From Pseudomonas sp. KK4 (GTDB lineage Bacteria; Pseudomonadota; Gammaproteobacteria; Pseudomonadales; Pseudomonadaceae): a stretch of 64,000 nucleotides of DNA. The translations under genes and the position numbers were made by a program. A model generated the notes under the pieces. That model saw only the letters and a program-made list of their open reading frames with translations, did not search any database and was not told where the DNA came from. Below, in pieces: positions 26,607 to 35,791 of this stretch. How positions within the stretch are numbered: position 1 is the first letter of the stretch; every line of letters starts with the position of its first letter. Location of the stretch: assembly GCF_001984065.1 (NCBI RefSeq), contig NZ_LYVP01000005.1, positions 1 through 64,000 on the forward strand, in the 5' to 3' direction.

Positions 26607-26846
26607 ATGCAACGCCAAGACCTCAATCACAACAACGCAGAAATGACCATGGAACCCCGTGTCGCCGAGTTGCAATCACACCTCAAGGACATCCGCCAGG
26701 ACATGGAGGACGTGCGAAGCGAAGTCAGGTCGATCAAACACCGCCTCGCCTATTGCGCAGGCGGTACGGCGGTACTGCTCGGCGTGTTGGGCTGGATCGC
26801 CAATAGCCGCTTCGACCAGCTCGTGACGCTGCTGCTGGCCCATTGA
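26607..26846 (+). CDS. small coiled-coil membrane protein
   Basis: 79 residues. A charged heptad-like helix (about 15-48, VAELQSHLKDIRQDMEDVRSEV) is followed by one membrane helix (about 50-68) and a short tail. The layout resembles phage-derived or hemolysin-XhlA-like small membrane proteins, but I make no functional claim. It stands alone and converges on moeA. The coding pattern and position between two terminating genes support it as real. Confidence 0.6.
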   Translation: MQRQDLNHNNAEMTMEPRVAELQSHLKDIRQDMEDVRSEVRSIKHRLAYCAGGTAVLLGVLGWIANSRFDQLVTLLLAH

Positions 26847-26867
26847 CCGGGCCAGCAGGAACCCGCC

Positions 26868-28094
26868 TCAGCCCAACACTTCACTCAATGCAATGAAATA
26901 CACGGCGTCACCGGCCACCAGCGTGCGATCTTCCAGCACTTCAACCAATCCATCGGCCCAGGCGGCGCTACGCAGCACGCCGGAGCTCTGATTCTTGTAG
27001 ATGACTGCCCGCCCGTTCTCGAGCCGACCGCGCAGGTATTCACGTCGATTGCCCGCTACCGGCCAGTCAAATCCTGCCGGTACTTGGATTTTCAACGGTT
27101 CTACCTGTTCGACGCCTTGCAGACGCAGCAGATAAGGCCTGGCCAATAAGGCAAAGGTCACCAGGGTCGAGGCCGGGTTGCCCGGCAAGCCGATCACCGG
27201 GACGCCGCGAAAATGTCCGAAGGTCAGCGGCTTGCCCGGCTTGATCGCCAGCTTCCACAAACTCAACTCACCTTCTTCACGCAAGGCAATACCGAGGAAA
27301 TCAGCCTCACCCACCGAGACGCCACCGGTGGAGAGAATCAGATCGACATCCTTCAACCCGCCAAGCCGCGCACGGGTGGCGTCCAGATCATCCGGAAGAA
27401 TGCCGGCGTCGATCACCTCACAACCCAAACGTTGCAACCAACTGCAGAGCAGCACTCGATTGCTGTTGTAGATCTGACCTGGCCCGAGGGCCTGGCCGGG
27501 CTCGACCAATTCATCGCCAGTGGACAGCACCGCCACCCGCACCTTGCGGATCACCTCCAGTTCGGCGCAACCGAGCGAGGCAGCCAGACCCAGTTCAATC
27601 GGACCCAGGACAGTACCCGCCGGCAAAATCAATTCGCCGACCGTGGTTTCCTGGCCTTGTGGACGAATGTTTTGTTCGGGAGACAGTTTTTCGCTGAAAC
27701 GCACCCGCCCATCGGCCTGGACTTCTGCGTTTTCCTGCATCTCGACACAATCGGCACCGGCGGGAACAGGGGCGCCGGTGAAGATTCGCGCGCAGGTGCC
27801 TGGCTCCAGAGCCACGGGTGCCTGCCCGGCAAAAATCTTCTGGCTGACGCTCAGCGGCTCGCCGGTCCAATCGGCCACGCGCAGGGCGTAGCCGTCCATG
27901 GCGCTGTTGGGCCACGGCGGCAGATCCAGCGTCGACAGCAGATCATCGGCCAGCACACGCCCTTGGGCTTGCGCCAACGGCAAGCGCTCACGCTCGACAA
28001 TCCTTGCGGCGTCGGCTGTTTCCAGCAAACGGGCCAACGCCACTTCCACCGGCATGAGGATGCCGGTTTTGCCCGGCTTACCCACGGGATTCAC
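26868..28094 (-). CDS. moeA: molybdopterin molybdotransferase MoeA
   Basis: 408 residues with the four-domain layout of MoeA. Visible are PPWPNSAMDGYAL (about 60-72), FTGAPVPAGAD (about 104-114), the MoCF-domain STGDEL and STGGVSVGEADF (about 260-271), and GLPGNPASTLVTF. It inserts molybdate into adenylylated molybdopterin. It overlaps moaB by 17 bases. I kept the GTG start at 28094; an internal ATG at 28055 (MPVEVALARLL) also fits the usual family start. Confidence 0.92.
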   Translation of the reverse strand: MNPVGKPGKTGILMPVEVALARLLETADAARIVERERLPLAQAQGRVLADDLLSTLDLPPWPNSAMDGYALRVADWTGEPLSVSQKIFAGQAPVALEPGTCARIFTGAPVPAGADCVEMQENAEVQADGRVRFSEKLSPEQNIRPQGQETTVGELILPAGTVLGPIELGLAASLGCAELEVIRKVRVAVLSTGDELVEPGQALGPGQIYNSNRVLLCSWLQRLGCEVIDAGILPDDLDATRARLGGLKDVDLILSTGGVSVGEADFLGIALREEGELSLWKLAIKPGKPLTFGHFRGVPVIGLPGNPASTLVTFALLARPYLLRLQGVEQVEPLKIQVPAGFDWPVAGNRREYLRGRLENGRAVIYKNQSSGVLRSAAWADGLVEVLEDRTLVAGDAVYFIALSEVLG

Positions 28095-28617
28095 AGGGAG
28101 CCGCCTGTTTCAGGTGAGTCACAAAATTGCACGGGCGATGCCGCGAATCCAGTTGTTCGGCCAGAATGCCATCCCAACCGGTGCGCACGGCATTGGTCGA
28201 ACCCGGCAGGCAGCAAACCAGCGTACCGTTGGCCAGACCCGCCAGGGCGCGGGACTGAACCGTCGACGTACCGATGTCCGCCACGGAGATCTGCCGGAAC
28301 AGTTCACCAAATCCATCCACTTGCTTGTCGAGCAGGCAGCTCACCGCTTCGGGCGTACTGTCACGGCCGGTGAAACCGGTACCGCCGGTGATCAAGACCA
28401 CCTGCACCACATCGTCGGCAATCCAGGCGGCAACTTGCGCACGGATTTTATAAAGATCATCTTTTAGCAGAACCCGGGAAGCCAGGTTATGACCCGCTGC
28501 CGTCAGGCGGTCGACGAAGACCTGGCCTGAGGTGTCGGTTTCCAGGGTTCGGGTATCGCTGACCGTCAACACCGCGATGTTGAGCGGCGCGAAAGGTACA
28601 TCAGCCTTGGCTTTCAT
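28078..28617 (-). CDS. moaB: molybdenum cofactor biosynthesis protein MoaB
   Basis: 179 residues, MoCF/MogA-like fold: IAVLTVSDTRTLETDTSG at the start, LITGGTGFTGRDSTPEAV (about 75-92) and the CCLPGSTNAVRTGWDGIL segment (about 135-152). It is thought to adenylylate molybdopterin or help do so. First gene of a moaB-moeA operon, divergent from mobA with 90 bases between. Confidence 0.92.
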   Translation of the reverse strand: MKAKADVPFAPLNIAVLTVSDTRTLETDTSGQVFVDRLTAAGHNLASRVLLKDDLYKIRAQVAAWIADDVVQVVLITGGTGFTGRDSTPEAVSCLLDKQVDGFGELFRQISVADIGTSTVQSRALAGLANGTLVCCLPGSTNAVRTGWDGILAEQLDSRHRPCNFVTHLKQAAPCESRG

Positions 28618-28707
28618 AGGCTCATCCAGTTGTAGGAGAAACAGCCCGGTGTTATATCACAGTGCCCCATTTTCTCGCCGCCCCCACCTGTATGATGGAC
28701 CCTTGCC

Positions 28708-29307
28708 ATGACGTCGAATCTGTTGCCACCCTGCTCCATTCTCCTCTTGGCAGGCGGTCGCGGACAACGCATGGGCGGCCAGGATAAAGGGCTGGTGATA
28801 TGGCACGGTGAACCGCTGATTGCTCATCTGCATCGCAAGGCACGCCCTTTGAGCGATGACCTGATCATTTCCTGCAACCGCAACCTGGAGCAGTACGCGC
28901 CTTACGCCGACCAATTGGTTCACGACGACGAAAGTGACTTTCCGGGGCCATTGGCCGGGATTCGAGCGGGCCTGAAAGTGGCTCGGCATACCCATATGCT
29001 GGTCTTGCCTTGCGATGTCCCGCGTGTCGATACGGCGCTGATCACCCGCATGCGCGAAACCGCCCGCCTGCACCCCGACAAACCCTTGATGCTGCGCCAT
29101 GACGATCATTGGGAGCCTTTGCTTTGCGTCATTCCGGTAGCACTTGGCGCTGAGTTCGAAAGCGCCTGGCAAAACGGCGAACGCAGCCCCGGACGCCTGA
29201 TGCGCCAGCTCGGCGCGACCGCCTTGCAATGCCCTGACAACGACCCACGTCTGGCCAATCTCAATACGCCTGATCTGTTAAGCGCTCACAACACTGTGTC
29301 AGACTGA
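28708..29307 (+). CDS. mobA: molybdenum cofactor guanylyltransferase MobA
   Basis: 199 residues. The nucleotide-binding signature is [18 protein letters not shown] (about 12-29), with LPCDVPRVD (about 96-104) as the metal site and ENGERSP-like [10 protein letters not shown] near residue 156. It joins GMP to molybdopterin for DMSO-reductase-family enzymes. It is divergent from moaB-moeA, so the cofactor genes form one locus. Confidence 0.92.
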   Translation: MTSNLLPPCSILLLAGGRGQRMGGQDKGLVIWHGEPLIAHLHRKARPLSDDLIISCNRNLEQYAPYADQLVHDDESDFPGPLAGIRAGLKVARHTHMLVLPCDVPRVDTALITRMRETARLHPDKPLMLRHDDHWEPLLCVIPVALGAEFESAWQNGERSPGRLMRQLGATALQCPDNDPRLANLNTPDLLSAHNTVSD

Positions 29308-29385
29308 CAGCCACCGAGGAACTTGCACGCGCTGCATACGTCTGAAGCTCAGTAACCAAAAGAATTCATTTTCGGAGATACACTC

Positions 29386-29607
29386 ATGACTCAACGGACC
29401 CTGGCCACTTTCATGCTCGCACTGGGCCTCGCTACCCTGGCCGGTTGCGCATCGCCTACCGTGATTACCTTGAATGACGGTCGCGAAATCCAGGCCGTCG
29501 ATACGCCAAATTTTGACAAGGATTCGGGCTTCTACGAATTCGAGCAACTGGATGGCAAGCAGACCCGCATCAACAAGGATCAGGTTCGCACCGTTAAAGA
29601 GTTGTAA
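29386..29607 (+). CDS. YgdI/YgdR family lipoprotein
   Basis: 73 residues. A lipoprotein signal with lipobox LAGC (Cys near residue 21) precedes an SH3-like DUF903 domain (VITLNDGREIQAVDTPNFDKDSGFYEFEQLDGKQTRINKDQVRTV). Pseudomonads carry several of these outer-membrane-associated small lipoproteins. A strong terminator follows. Confidence 0.9.
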   Translation: MTQRTLATFMLALGLATLAGCASPTVITLNDGREIQAVDTPNFDKDSGFYEFEQLDGKQTRINKDQVRTVKEL

Positions 29608-29628
29608 TCTGCGCGGCGACTTGCAGAT

Positions 29629-29663
29629 AAAAAAATGCCCCGACTTGTCGGGGCATTTTTTTA
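29629..29663. terminator. bidirectional intrinsic terminator
   Basis: An AAAAAATGCCCCGAC/GTCGGGGCATTTTTT stem with a TT loop, A run on the left and T run on the right. It serves the lipoprotein gene and the convergent small periplasmic gene. Confidence 0.93.
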
Positions 29664-29678
29664 TCCGGGCATTATCAA

Positions 29679-29957
29679 TTATGGATTCGGTTCCTTCGCC
29701 AGTCTGTCTACGCGAGCCAGCGCCTGGGTCGCTTCTGTGATGCATTTCTTGTCATCGTTCGCGGCATTGGCCGCTTCCGCGCTGGCTTGCATGCGCTTGA
29801 CTTCCATGGTCGTGTTCTCAGACGTGGCCGGCAGCGTGGTGATCTTGTCCCGCAGTTCCTGGAGTTTGATGGTGCAAAGGTCGTGGTCTGCGGCGAATAC
29901 GGGAGAGGCCAGCATTGTCGCGCAAATGATCATTCCAGCGAAAACGGTACGTTTCAT
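29679..29957 (-). CDS. small periplasmic protein
   Basis: 92 residues with a clear signal peptide (MKRTVFAGMIICATMLASPVFA). The mature part is helical and charged, with two cysteines (DHDLC and KKC) that could pair. ATG 29957 has a perfect AAGGAG at seven bases; a longer open frame upstream lacks such a site. Related small proteins are common in pseudomonads without known role. Confidence 0.75.
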   Translation of the reverse strand: MKRTVFAGMIICATMLASPVFAADHDLCTIKLQELRDKITTLPATSENTTMEVKRMQASAEAANAANDDKKCITEATQALARVDRLAKEPNP

Positions 29958-30097
29958 GGGTATCTCCTTGCATGGAAGGTCTCGGGGCCGCCGGCAGCTC
30001 TGGCTGCTGCCCCGAGTTCTCTGAACGCCACGTTCGTGGGGCCTGTTCAAAAGACTGCAAAGATGATCATAAATTCGATCTGTCCGACGTCCCTTGC

Positions 30098-30988
30098 TTA
30101 CCATTGCAGCGTGATGGCGCTCTCGAACGTTCTATGCTGGCCGGTGACCGGGTCGACAAATTTGAGTCCCTGCGCCAACAGCTTCAACGGATTAGCGTAG
30201 TCGTCCTCCACATCCTTGAGTACCTGTGGATAAAACGGATCGTTGCAGATGCCGGCGCCCAACGCTGCCATGTGCACTCGCAACTGATGCTTCTTGCCTG
30301 TAACCGGGTAGAGGCCGTAGCGCCACAGATCGCCGTTCTTCTCCCTGACCTCGATCGCCGTTTCGGTATTGGGTGTGCCCTCTGCTTCCTGCATGCGAAA
30401 AAACGGCTCGCCATCGATGAGCCGACTTTTATGCACCCGGGGAAACGACTGTTCAGGCAACGCTCGAGCAATGGCTTCGTAGCGTTTTTCGATTTGCCGG
30501 GTCGGGAACAACGACTGGTACGCCGAGCGACTTTGCGGATTGGCAGAAAACAGCACCAACCCTGCGGTGTGCCGATCGATGCGATGCAAGGGAACCAGAT
30601 GAGGGTTATCGAGGCGGCGAATCAGCCGCCGCAACAGGGTCTGTTCGACATATTCACCCGCCGGGGTGACGGGCAGGAAGTGCGGTTTGTCCGCGACTAC
30701 CAAGTGCTCGTCCGCATAGAGGATCGACTCCACCACCGGGATCGGCTTTTCGTCCGGCACCTCGCGGAAATAGTGGATGCGCAGGCCTTCCTTGTACGGC
30801 AGGTCGAGCGCGATGGGGGCACCCTGACCGTCCAGCACCCGGCCACGGGCGATGCGGTCCTGCCATTGATCACGACCGATGGCGCTGAAGTGCTCGCACA
30901 GGCAATCGAAGACGGTCTGCCACGAACCCGGCGGTAAATAGAGGGTGCTGGCCTGGCTGTGGGCGGCGCTGAAAGATGGACTGGACAT
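30098..30988 (-). CDS. RluA-family pseudouridine synthase
   Basis: 296 residues. The catalytic motif is PLHRIDRHTAGLVLF (Asp near residue 140), followed by RQIEKRYEAI and the C-terminal PVTGKKHQLRVHMAALG segment. The N-terminal 80 residues resemble a degenerate S4-type domain. The family converts uridine to pseudouridine in 23S rRNA or tRNA; the exact target cannot be read from the sequence. Confidence 0.9.
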   Translation of the reverse strand: MSSPSFSAAHSQASTLYLPPGSWQTVFDCLCEHFSAIGRDQWQDRIARGRVLDGQGAPIALDLPYKEGLRIHYFREVPDEKPIPVVESILYADEHLVVADKPHFLPVTPAGEYVEQTLLRRLIRRLDNPHLVPLHRIDRHTAGLVLFSANPQSRSAYQSLFPTRQIEKRYEAIARALPEQSFPRVHKSRLIDGEPFFRMQEAEGTPNTETAIEVREKNGDLWRYGLYPVTGKKHQLRVHMAALGAGICNDPFYPQVLKDVEDDYANPLKLLAQGLKFVDPVTGQHRTFESAITLQW

Positions 30989-31058
30989 ACGAAAGCTCTA
31001 AACCTCAAGGCAGAGCGACATTATCCAACAGCGCCGCACATGAACCTAGCGGAGAATC

Positions 31059-31376
31059 TCAGGCGGGAATCGCTGCCCGCGCCGCTGCCTCGGTGTACTC
31101 CTTGAGCCAGCGCAGCACGTCGACCGCCTCCCAGCGGCTCGGGTCATACAAGGCATACAGCAGTCCCTGATAGCCGACGACGTCCAGTTGCCGGTGAAAA
31201 CCGGCACGCTGGAACAAGGCTTCGATTTCGGCGAAACAGGTATTGAAATGCAGCTTGTTGAAGGGCGTCTTGCCCTCCGTGACCAGACCGTCCAGACGCA
31301 ATTCGAGGACGGCCTCGCGTACCACGTCCACCGACATCCGGTTCACGCTGCTTTTCAACTGTTCGACATTGACCAC
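31059..31376 (-). CDS. hypothetical protein
   Basis: 105 residues, no signal peptide or membrane helix. The N-terminal 35 residues look helical (VEQLKSSVNRMSVDVVREAVLEL), followed by a compact mixed region ending VLRWLKEYTEAAARAA. The family is not recognised. It lies between an rRNA or tRNA modification gene and a glutaredoxin-like gene, all on the minus strand but with gaps of 70-165 bases. Confidence 0.65.
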   Translation of the reverse strand: MVNVEQLKSSVNRMSVDVVREAVLELRLDGLVTEGKTPFNKLHFNTCFAEIEALFQRAGFHRQLDVVGYQGLLYALYDPSRWEAVDVLRWLKEYTEAAARAAIPA

Positions 31377-31542
31377 GATTCATCCCTCTGACGCCCGGAC
31401 TTCGCTGCTCGCCTGCTGTAGGCAGAGAATGCAGCAACAACCCGAAATAACTGTATGCGCATACAGTATCCGAATCGCACCGGTTACGCCAAGGGATCTA
31501 TCGTAAAGTTCGACCGGCGGACCCGCTCATGCCGATGCCTGC

Positions 31543-31779
31543 TTACCGCAGGAAATTCACCACATCGTCGGAGCCGAACGGCCAGCCGAGCTCCGCCCCG
31601 GTATCCACCCGACGCAACACCGGGATACGCAGGCTGTAGGCTTCGAACCAGGTCTCATCGTCTGCGATGTCCACCAGTTCTACCAGCAGGCCGCGCTCGA
31701 CGAACTCCATCAGCATGGCTTCGGCCACTTCACAGAGGTGGCACCCCAAGGTGCCGAACAGCTGACATTCAGGAGGCAT
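31543..31779 (-). CDS. glutaredoxin-like protein
   Basis: 78 residues, a short thioredoxin-fold protein. It starts with CQLFGTLGCHLCEVAEAML, placing a CHLC redox pair near residues 13-16, and has the cis-proline region IPVLRRVDTGAELGWPF. It belongs to the DUF836/glutaredoxin family. Substrate unknown. Confidence 0.87.
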   Translation of the reverse strand: MPPECQLFGTLGCHLCEVAEAMLMEFVERGLLVELVDIADDETWFEAYSLRIPVLRRVDTGAELGWPFGSDDVVNFLR

Positions 31780-31857
31780 GAGCGCTCAACCAGCAAAATT
31801 TGAGTGAGTATTCTAGGCCGCCCCCGAAACGTCGTCGAGCGGCCAGCGGGCGGCCTT

Positions 31858-33066
31858 TCAGTCCTGGCTGACCGCGCCGATCTTGTGTATCGACAGGTCC
31901 GCACCGTAATACTCCTGCTCCTGACTCAGGCGCAGGCCATGGAACGCCTTGATCGTGCCATACACCGCCAGGCCCCCGACCAACGCGACGGCCACGCCCA
32001 GCACCGTGCCGATCAATTGGCTGATCAGGCTGACCCCGCCCAGTCCACCCAACGCGCTCTGGCCAAAGATGCCGCAGGCGATTGCGCCCCATACACCACA
32101 CAGGCCGTGCAGCGGCCACACACCCAGCACATCGTCGATGTGCCATTTGCCTTGAGCGGCCGTAAAGCACCAGACGAACAGCGCCCCGGCGATCGCCCCG
32201 GTCGCCAGGGCGCCCACGGGATGCATCAGGTCAGAACCGGCACAGATCGCCACCAGTCCGGCCAGCGGACCGTTGTGCAGAAAGCCCGGGTCATTGCGCC
32301 CCACAATCAACGCGGCGAACGTGCCGCCGACCATGGCCATCAGTGAGTTCACCGCCACCAGCCCACTGACCCCCTGCAGGGTTTGCGCGCTCATCACGTT
32401 GAAACCGAACCAGCCGACGATCAGGATCCACGAACCCAACGCCAGGAACGGAATGCTCGACGGCGCGAACGCCACCAGCCGCCCTTCGCGATAGCGGCCA
32501 TTGCGTGGCCCCAGCAACAACACCGCCGACAGCGCCAGCCACCCACCCATGGCATGCACCACCACCGAGCCTGCAAAATCGTGGAAACCGGCACCGAAGC
32601 GCGACTGCAACCAGGCCTGCAAGCCAAAGTTGCCGTTCCAGACAATGCCTTCGAAAAAGGGATAGATGAACGCCACGATCAAGGCGGTGGCGCACAGCTG
32701 CGGAACGAATCGCGCCCGCTCGGCGATGCCGCCGGAAATGATTGCCGGAATCGCCGCCGCAAAGGTCAGCAGGAAGAAAAACTTCACCAGCCCGTAACCG
32801 TGATCGGCGTTGATGACCGCTGCCGGTTGCAGGAAGGTCACCCCATAGGAAATCCAATAGCCTATAAAGAAGTAGGCAAGGGTCGAAACGGCGAAGTCAC
32901 TGAGGATCTTGGACAGGGCGTTGACCTGGTTTTTTTGCCGAACCGTCCCGACTTCCAGAAAGGCAAATCCGGCGTGCATGGCCAGGACCATGACCGCACC
33001 GATCAGAATGAACAAGGTATTGGAGCTATGGACCAGGCTGTCGACAGCGCTTTGCAGGTTTTCCAT
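31858..33066 (-). CDS. amtB: ammonium transporter
   Basis: 402 residues, Amt/MEP family, eleven predicted helices. The conserved DFAGSVVVHAMGG holds the first pore histidine (about residue 168). The second lies in DVLGVWPLHGLCG, a variant of the usual GVHGxGG found in a subgroup of bacterial Amt proteins. The cytoplasmic C-terminal tail is about 40 residues. No glnK gene is next to it, unlike the usual glnK-amtB pair. A sigma-54-like promoter stands 49-65 bases upstream. Confidence 0.9.
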   Translation of the reverse strand: MENLQSAVDSLVHSSNTLFILIGAVMVLAMHAGFAFLEVGTVRQKNQVNALSKILSDFAVSTLAYFFIGYWISYGVTFLQPAAVINADHGYGLVKFFFLLTFAAAIPAIISGGIAERARFVPQLCATALIVAFIYPFFEGIVWNGNFGLQAWLQSRFGAGFHDFAGSVVVHAMGGWLALSAVLLLGPRNGRYREGRLVAFAPSSIPFLALGSWILIVGWFGFNVMSAQTLQGVSGLVAVNSLMAMVGGTFAALIVGRNDPGFLHNGPLAGLVAICAGSDLMHPVGALATGAIAGALFVWCFTAAQGKWHIDDVLGVWPLHGLCGVWGAIACGIFGQSALGGLGGVSLISQLIGTVLGVAVALVGGLAVYGTIKAFHGLRLSQEQEYYGADLSIHKIGAVSQD

Positions 33067-33390
33067 GGATGAGGCAGACCTTAAGGCAAAAAAAGCACCA
33101 AAGCAGTTCGCGAGGGCATTCCATGCACCAAGTTGTGACGCCCGAGATCAGGAGCGCCACGGCCGATGAACCGCTTTGGCGCACAGGGTTCGTCACGGCC
33201 AGTCAGAACCGGTACTTTTGCGCGGTTCCATATTGTTTGAATCAGGGTTTTCGCAAATCATGCCCAGCAACAGCGCAAATGCGCAGGCTGACGCACCAGG
33301 ACACAGCAAAAGTTGTACCAGTCATTTGTACTGAACCTTCGTCAAAGGCTCATACTCGAACGTTTCAGACGCCACCTATGGAGATCACCA
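33067..33390. other. divergent intergenic region amtB / ElaB-like gene
   Basis: About 324 bases without a gene. The left part holds the sigma-54-like element for amtB. The right part should hold the promoter for the ElaB-like gene. GC-rich half palindromes such as GCGCAAATGCGC (about 33271-33282) are present but I could not assign NtrC sites. Confidence 0.4.
33115..33131 (-). promoter_or_regulatory. candidate sigma-54 promoter for amtB
   Basis: On the minus strand, TTGGTGCATGGAATGCC. It has the invariant GG-N10-GC spacing and a TTGG / TGC context; the middle bases of the -24 box differ from TGGCAC. It would start transcription near 33104, giving a leader of about 38 bases. It fits nitrogen control of ammonium uptake in pseudomonads. 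Confidence 0.45.
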
Positions 33391-33705
33391 ATGGCCAGCA
33401 TCAAGGCAAAGACTGCTCAAGAAATCCTGATGAACGACTTTCAGACACTGGTCAGCGACACTGAGCGGTTGCTGGAACACACCGCGTCCCTGGCTGGCGA
33501 CCAGGCCGATGAATTGCGCGAGCAGATCCACGACAGCCTGCTGCGTGCCCGGGAAACACTGAAGCTGACCGAAGATTCATTGCGCGAGCGCGGCAAGGCC
33601 GCCGTTACCGCCACCGAAGACTACGTTCAAGCCAACCCCTGGCAATCGGTCGGGATCGCGGCCGGCGTGGGCTTCCTGATCGGCCTGCTGGCCACCCGGC
33701 GCTGA
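33391..33705 (+). CDS. DUF883 (ElaB/YqjD-like) ribosome-associated membrane protein
   Basis: 104 residues. A charged helical region (about 10-75) precedes one C-terminal membrane helix (PWQSVGIAAGVGFLIGLLATRR) ending in the RR typical of ElaB/YqjD. E. coli homologues tether ribosomes to the inner membrane in stationary phase. ATG 33391 has GGAG six bases upstream. First gene of a three-gene set with a YqjE-like and a YqjK-like gene, as in P. aeruginosa beside dgt. Confidence 0.9.
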   Translation: MASIKAKTAQEILMNDFQTLVSDTERLLEHTASLAGDQADELREQIHDSLLRARETLKLTEDSLRERGKAAVTATEDYVQANPWQSVGIAAGVGFLIGLLATRR

Positions 33706-33707
33706 TT

Positions 33708-34094
33708 ATGGCGATCGAAGATTTCGGCGCGTCCACAGGCGCCAGCTCCTCATCGCGACGCCTTGGCGCCGCCGTTCTCGGATTGCTGCACAGTCATGTC
33801 GAGTTGTTCGGCATCGAACTGCAAGAGCAAAAAGCCCGAACCGTCAGCCTGCTGTTATTTGCCGGGTTGGCCCTGGTGTTTGCGCTGCTGTTGCTGGTAG
33901 GGCTGTCGACGCTGGTGATGATTCTCTTCTGGGACACCTATCGCCTGGCGGCCATCATCGGTCTTTGCGTGTTCTATACCCTGGCGGCGATCTTTTGCGG
34001 CATTCGCCTGAGGGCGGCGATTTTCGATGAGTCTTCACCCTTCCACGGCACCCTGGAAGAACTGGCCAACGACAGGGAGCGCCTGCTGCCATGA
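33708..34094 (+). CDS. YqjE-like phage-holin-family membrane protein
   Basis: 128 residues, DUF1469. Two membrane helices (about 45-70 and 78-102) are separated by a short loop; an N-terminal amphipathic region (GLLHSHVELFGIELQEQKAR) precedes them. It starts two bases after the ElaB-like gene and overlaps the next by four bases, so the three are co-translated. Function unknown beyond envelope association. Confidence 0.9.
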   Translation: MAIEDFGASTGASSSSRRLGAAVLGLLHSHVELFGIELQEQKARTVSLLLFAGLALVFALLLLVGLSTLVMILFWDTYRLAAIIGLCVFYTLAAIFCGIRLRAAIFDESSPFHGTLEELANDRERLLP

Positions 34095-34432
34095 ACCTGC
34101 CTGAACTGCCTCGCAACAGCTCGCGCGCGGACATGCGCAAGACGCTGATTCGGTTACGCATGGAAATGCATCGCCAGGAAATCCGCCACGAATCGGCACA
34201 ACTGCTGCAACCGCTGCACCGCGTTCGCGGGATGACGCAAAACCTGCAGGACGGCCTGGGGATAAAGCACGCGCCACTTTGGGGCGTAGCGGCGGTCACG
34301 CTGCTGGGCTTTCTGACCGGTAAGGGTGCCAAAGGCGGCGGCACCGGCAGCCTGTCGCGGCTGGTGCGCTTGGGCACAACGCTGGGGCCGCTGATCAAAC
34401 TGGTGATGCAGGGCTCGTCGCGCAAACCCTGA
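34091..34432 (+). CDS. YqjK-like small protein
   Basis: 113 residues. A basic helical N-terminal half (RADMRKTLIRLRMEMHRQEIRHESAQLL) is followed by a short hydrophobic segment (LWGVAAVTLLGFLTG, about 62-76) and a Gly/Lys-rich tail. Its place after ElaB- and YqjE-like genes matches YqjK of enterobacteria, although similarity is weak by eye. Confidence 0.75.
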   Translation: MNLPELPRNSSRADMRKTLIRLRMEMHRQEIRHESAQLLQPLHRVRGMTQNLQDGLGIKHAPLWGVAAVTLLGFLTGKGAKGGGTGSLSRLVRLGTTLGPLIKLVMQGSSRKP

Positions 34433-34558
34433 GCTGTCACTTTCTGGCTGCATTCTTGCAATAACGACAGGATGAACCTCTCCAGCGAGGGGTTCGGCCC
34501 TGTGTGCCTGCCCGGCCCCAAGGCTCAATCCAAAAACAAGATCAACTAAGGAGGCTTT

Positions 34559-35722
34559 GTGATCGACGGGCAACCGCTCGCCTGCTTTCAACCGTTCATC
34601 GATACGGCGACTGGCCGTATCGCAGGGGTAGAGGCCTTGGGCCGACTTCGTCAGGCCGATGGTCAACTGGCATCGGTGGGACCTTTGTTCGCCGACCCGC
34701 GCACCAACGCGATCGCCCTGCGCCGCCTGGATCGGCAATTGCGCGATAACGCCCTGAGCCGTCTGCATGAAGCCCCCGCCGACTGGTTTCTCAGTCTGAA
34801 CATGTCCCCGCGGTGGATCAGCCGATTACGCGCAGACCAACCGCTGCCCAGCCTCAAGCAACTGAACAGTCACGGCGTCGACCCGCAGCGCATCGTTTTC
34901 GAAATCACCGAACTGGGGGGTGACATCCAGCGCCTGGCGCAAGTGGTCGCGCGTTACCGCAGCGCCGGTGCACGGATCGCGATCGATGACTTCGGTGCCG
35001 GCTATTCGCAACTCGATCGCGTACTGGCACTGCAACCGGACATTCTCAAGCTCGACATGCGCCTGTTCCAGGCCGCGGCGCTGGGTGGCCCGAGCAGCGA
35101 CGTGGTCAAGGCCCTGGCGCAGATGGCGGAGAAAACCGGCTGCTGGATCATTGCCGAGGGCGTGGAAACCGACGCGCAGCTCAACTTTGCCCTGGAGTGC
35201 GGGTCACGTTATGTACAGGGTTACCTGTTCGCCGGTGCTCAGGAAGACTTCTTTGCCACCGACGCCTTCGTCGAACCATTCGCCCGGCTGCGTCAGCGTT
35301 ATGTCCAGCAGAAACTGGCCGAGCGCGGGCGCCTGATGATCATGCGCCAGCAACTGGCGGAGCTGATGGCGATCCTGCAAGCCTGGGCCCAGGCCCGCGC
35401 GCCGCTGAGCGCCCTGCCGCAACTGGATGCCTTTCCCTGGTTGCTGCGCTTCTACCAATGCGACCGTCACGGCACGCAACTGACGCCGAACCTGGAATGG
35501 CGCAACAACGGTTGGGTTGCCGACAATCGCTACCTGGGCCACAACTGGTCCTGGCGCCCGTACTTTTATCATCTGTTGGCCGAAGGCTGGGATGAACGGC
35601 GCCTGACGCTCTCCAACACTTATCGCGACGCCACCAGCAACCAGTACTGCCTCACCGCCGGGCAATTTTTCGATAATGGCGAACGCCTGCTGCTGATCGA
35701 TATCGATGCCGTCGGGTTGTAA
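34559..35722 (+). CDS. EAL-domain cyclic-di-GMP phosphodiesterase with YkuI-like C-terminus
   Basis: 387 residues, cytoplasmic. The EAL domain (about 1-240) keeps the catalytic set: VEALGR, LNMSPR, FEITE, AIDDFGAGYS, LKLDM, AEGVET and VQGYLF, so it should be active. Residues about 255-387 form a PAS-like domain (FYQCDRHGTQLTPNLEWRNN ... ), resembling the YkuI C-terminal sensor domain. The GTG start at 34559 has a perfect AAGGAGG. It sits between the YqjK-like gene and dgt. Confidence 0.9.
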   Translation: MIDGQPLACFQPFIDTATGRIAGVEALGRLRQADGQLASVGPLFADPRTNAIALRRLDRQLRDNALSRLHEAPADWFLSLNMSPRWISRLRADQPLPSLKQLNSHGVDPQRIVFEITELGGDIQRLAQVVARYRSAGARIAIDDFGAGYSQLDRVLALQPDILKLDMRLFQAAALGGPSSDVVKALAQMAEKTGCWIIAEGVETDAQLNFALECGSRYVQGYLFAGAQEDFFATDAFVEPFARLRQRYVQQKLAERGRLMIMRQQLAELMAILQAWAQARAPLSALPQLDAFPWLLRFYQCDRHGTQLTPNLEWRNNGWVADNRYLGHNWSWRPYFYHLLAEGWDERRLTLSNTYRDATSNQYCLTAGQFFDNGERLLLIDIDAVGL

Positions 35723-35791
35723 TGCCCCTTGCGAGGCCCGGTGCGAACCGGGAAGCTAGGGTCATCAGACACCTGACGGAGAGACCCCGCC

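Noticed and set aside
27213-28373. Open frame of 386 codons on the plus strand opposite moeA and moaB
   Set aside because: The sense-strand genes are unmistakable and overlap as an operon; the opposite frame has no recognisable protein features.
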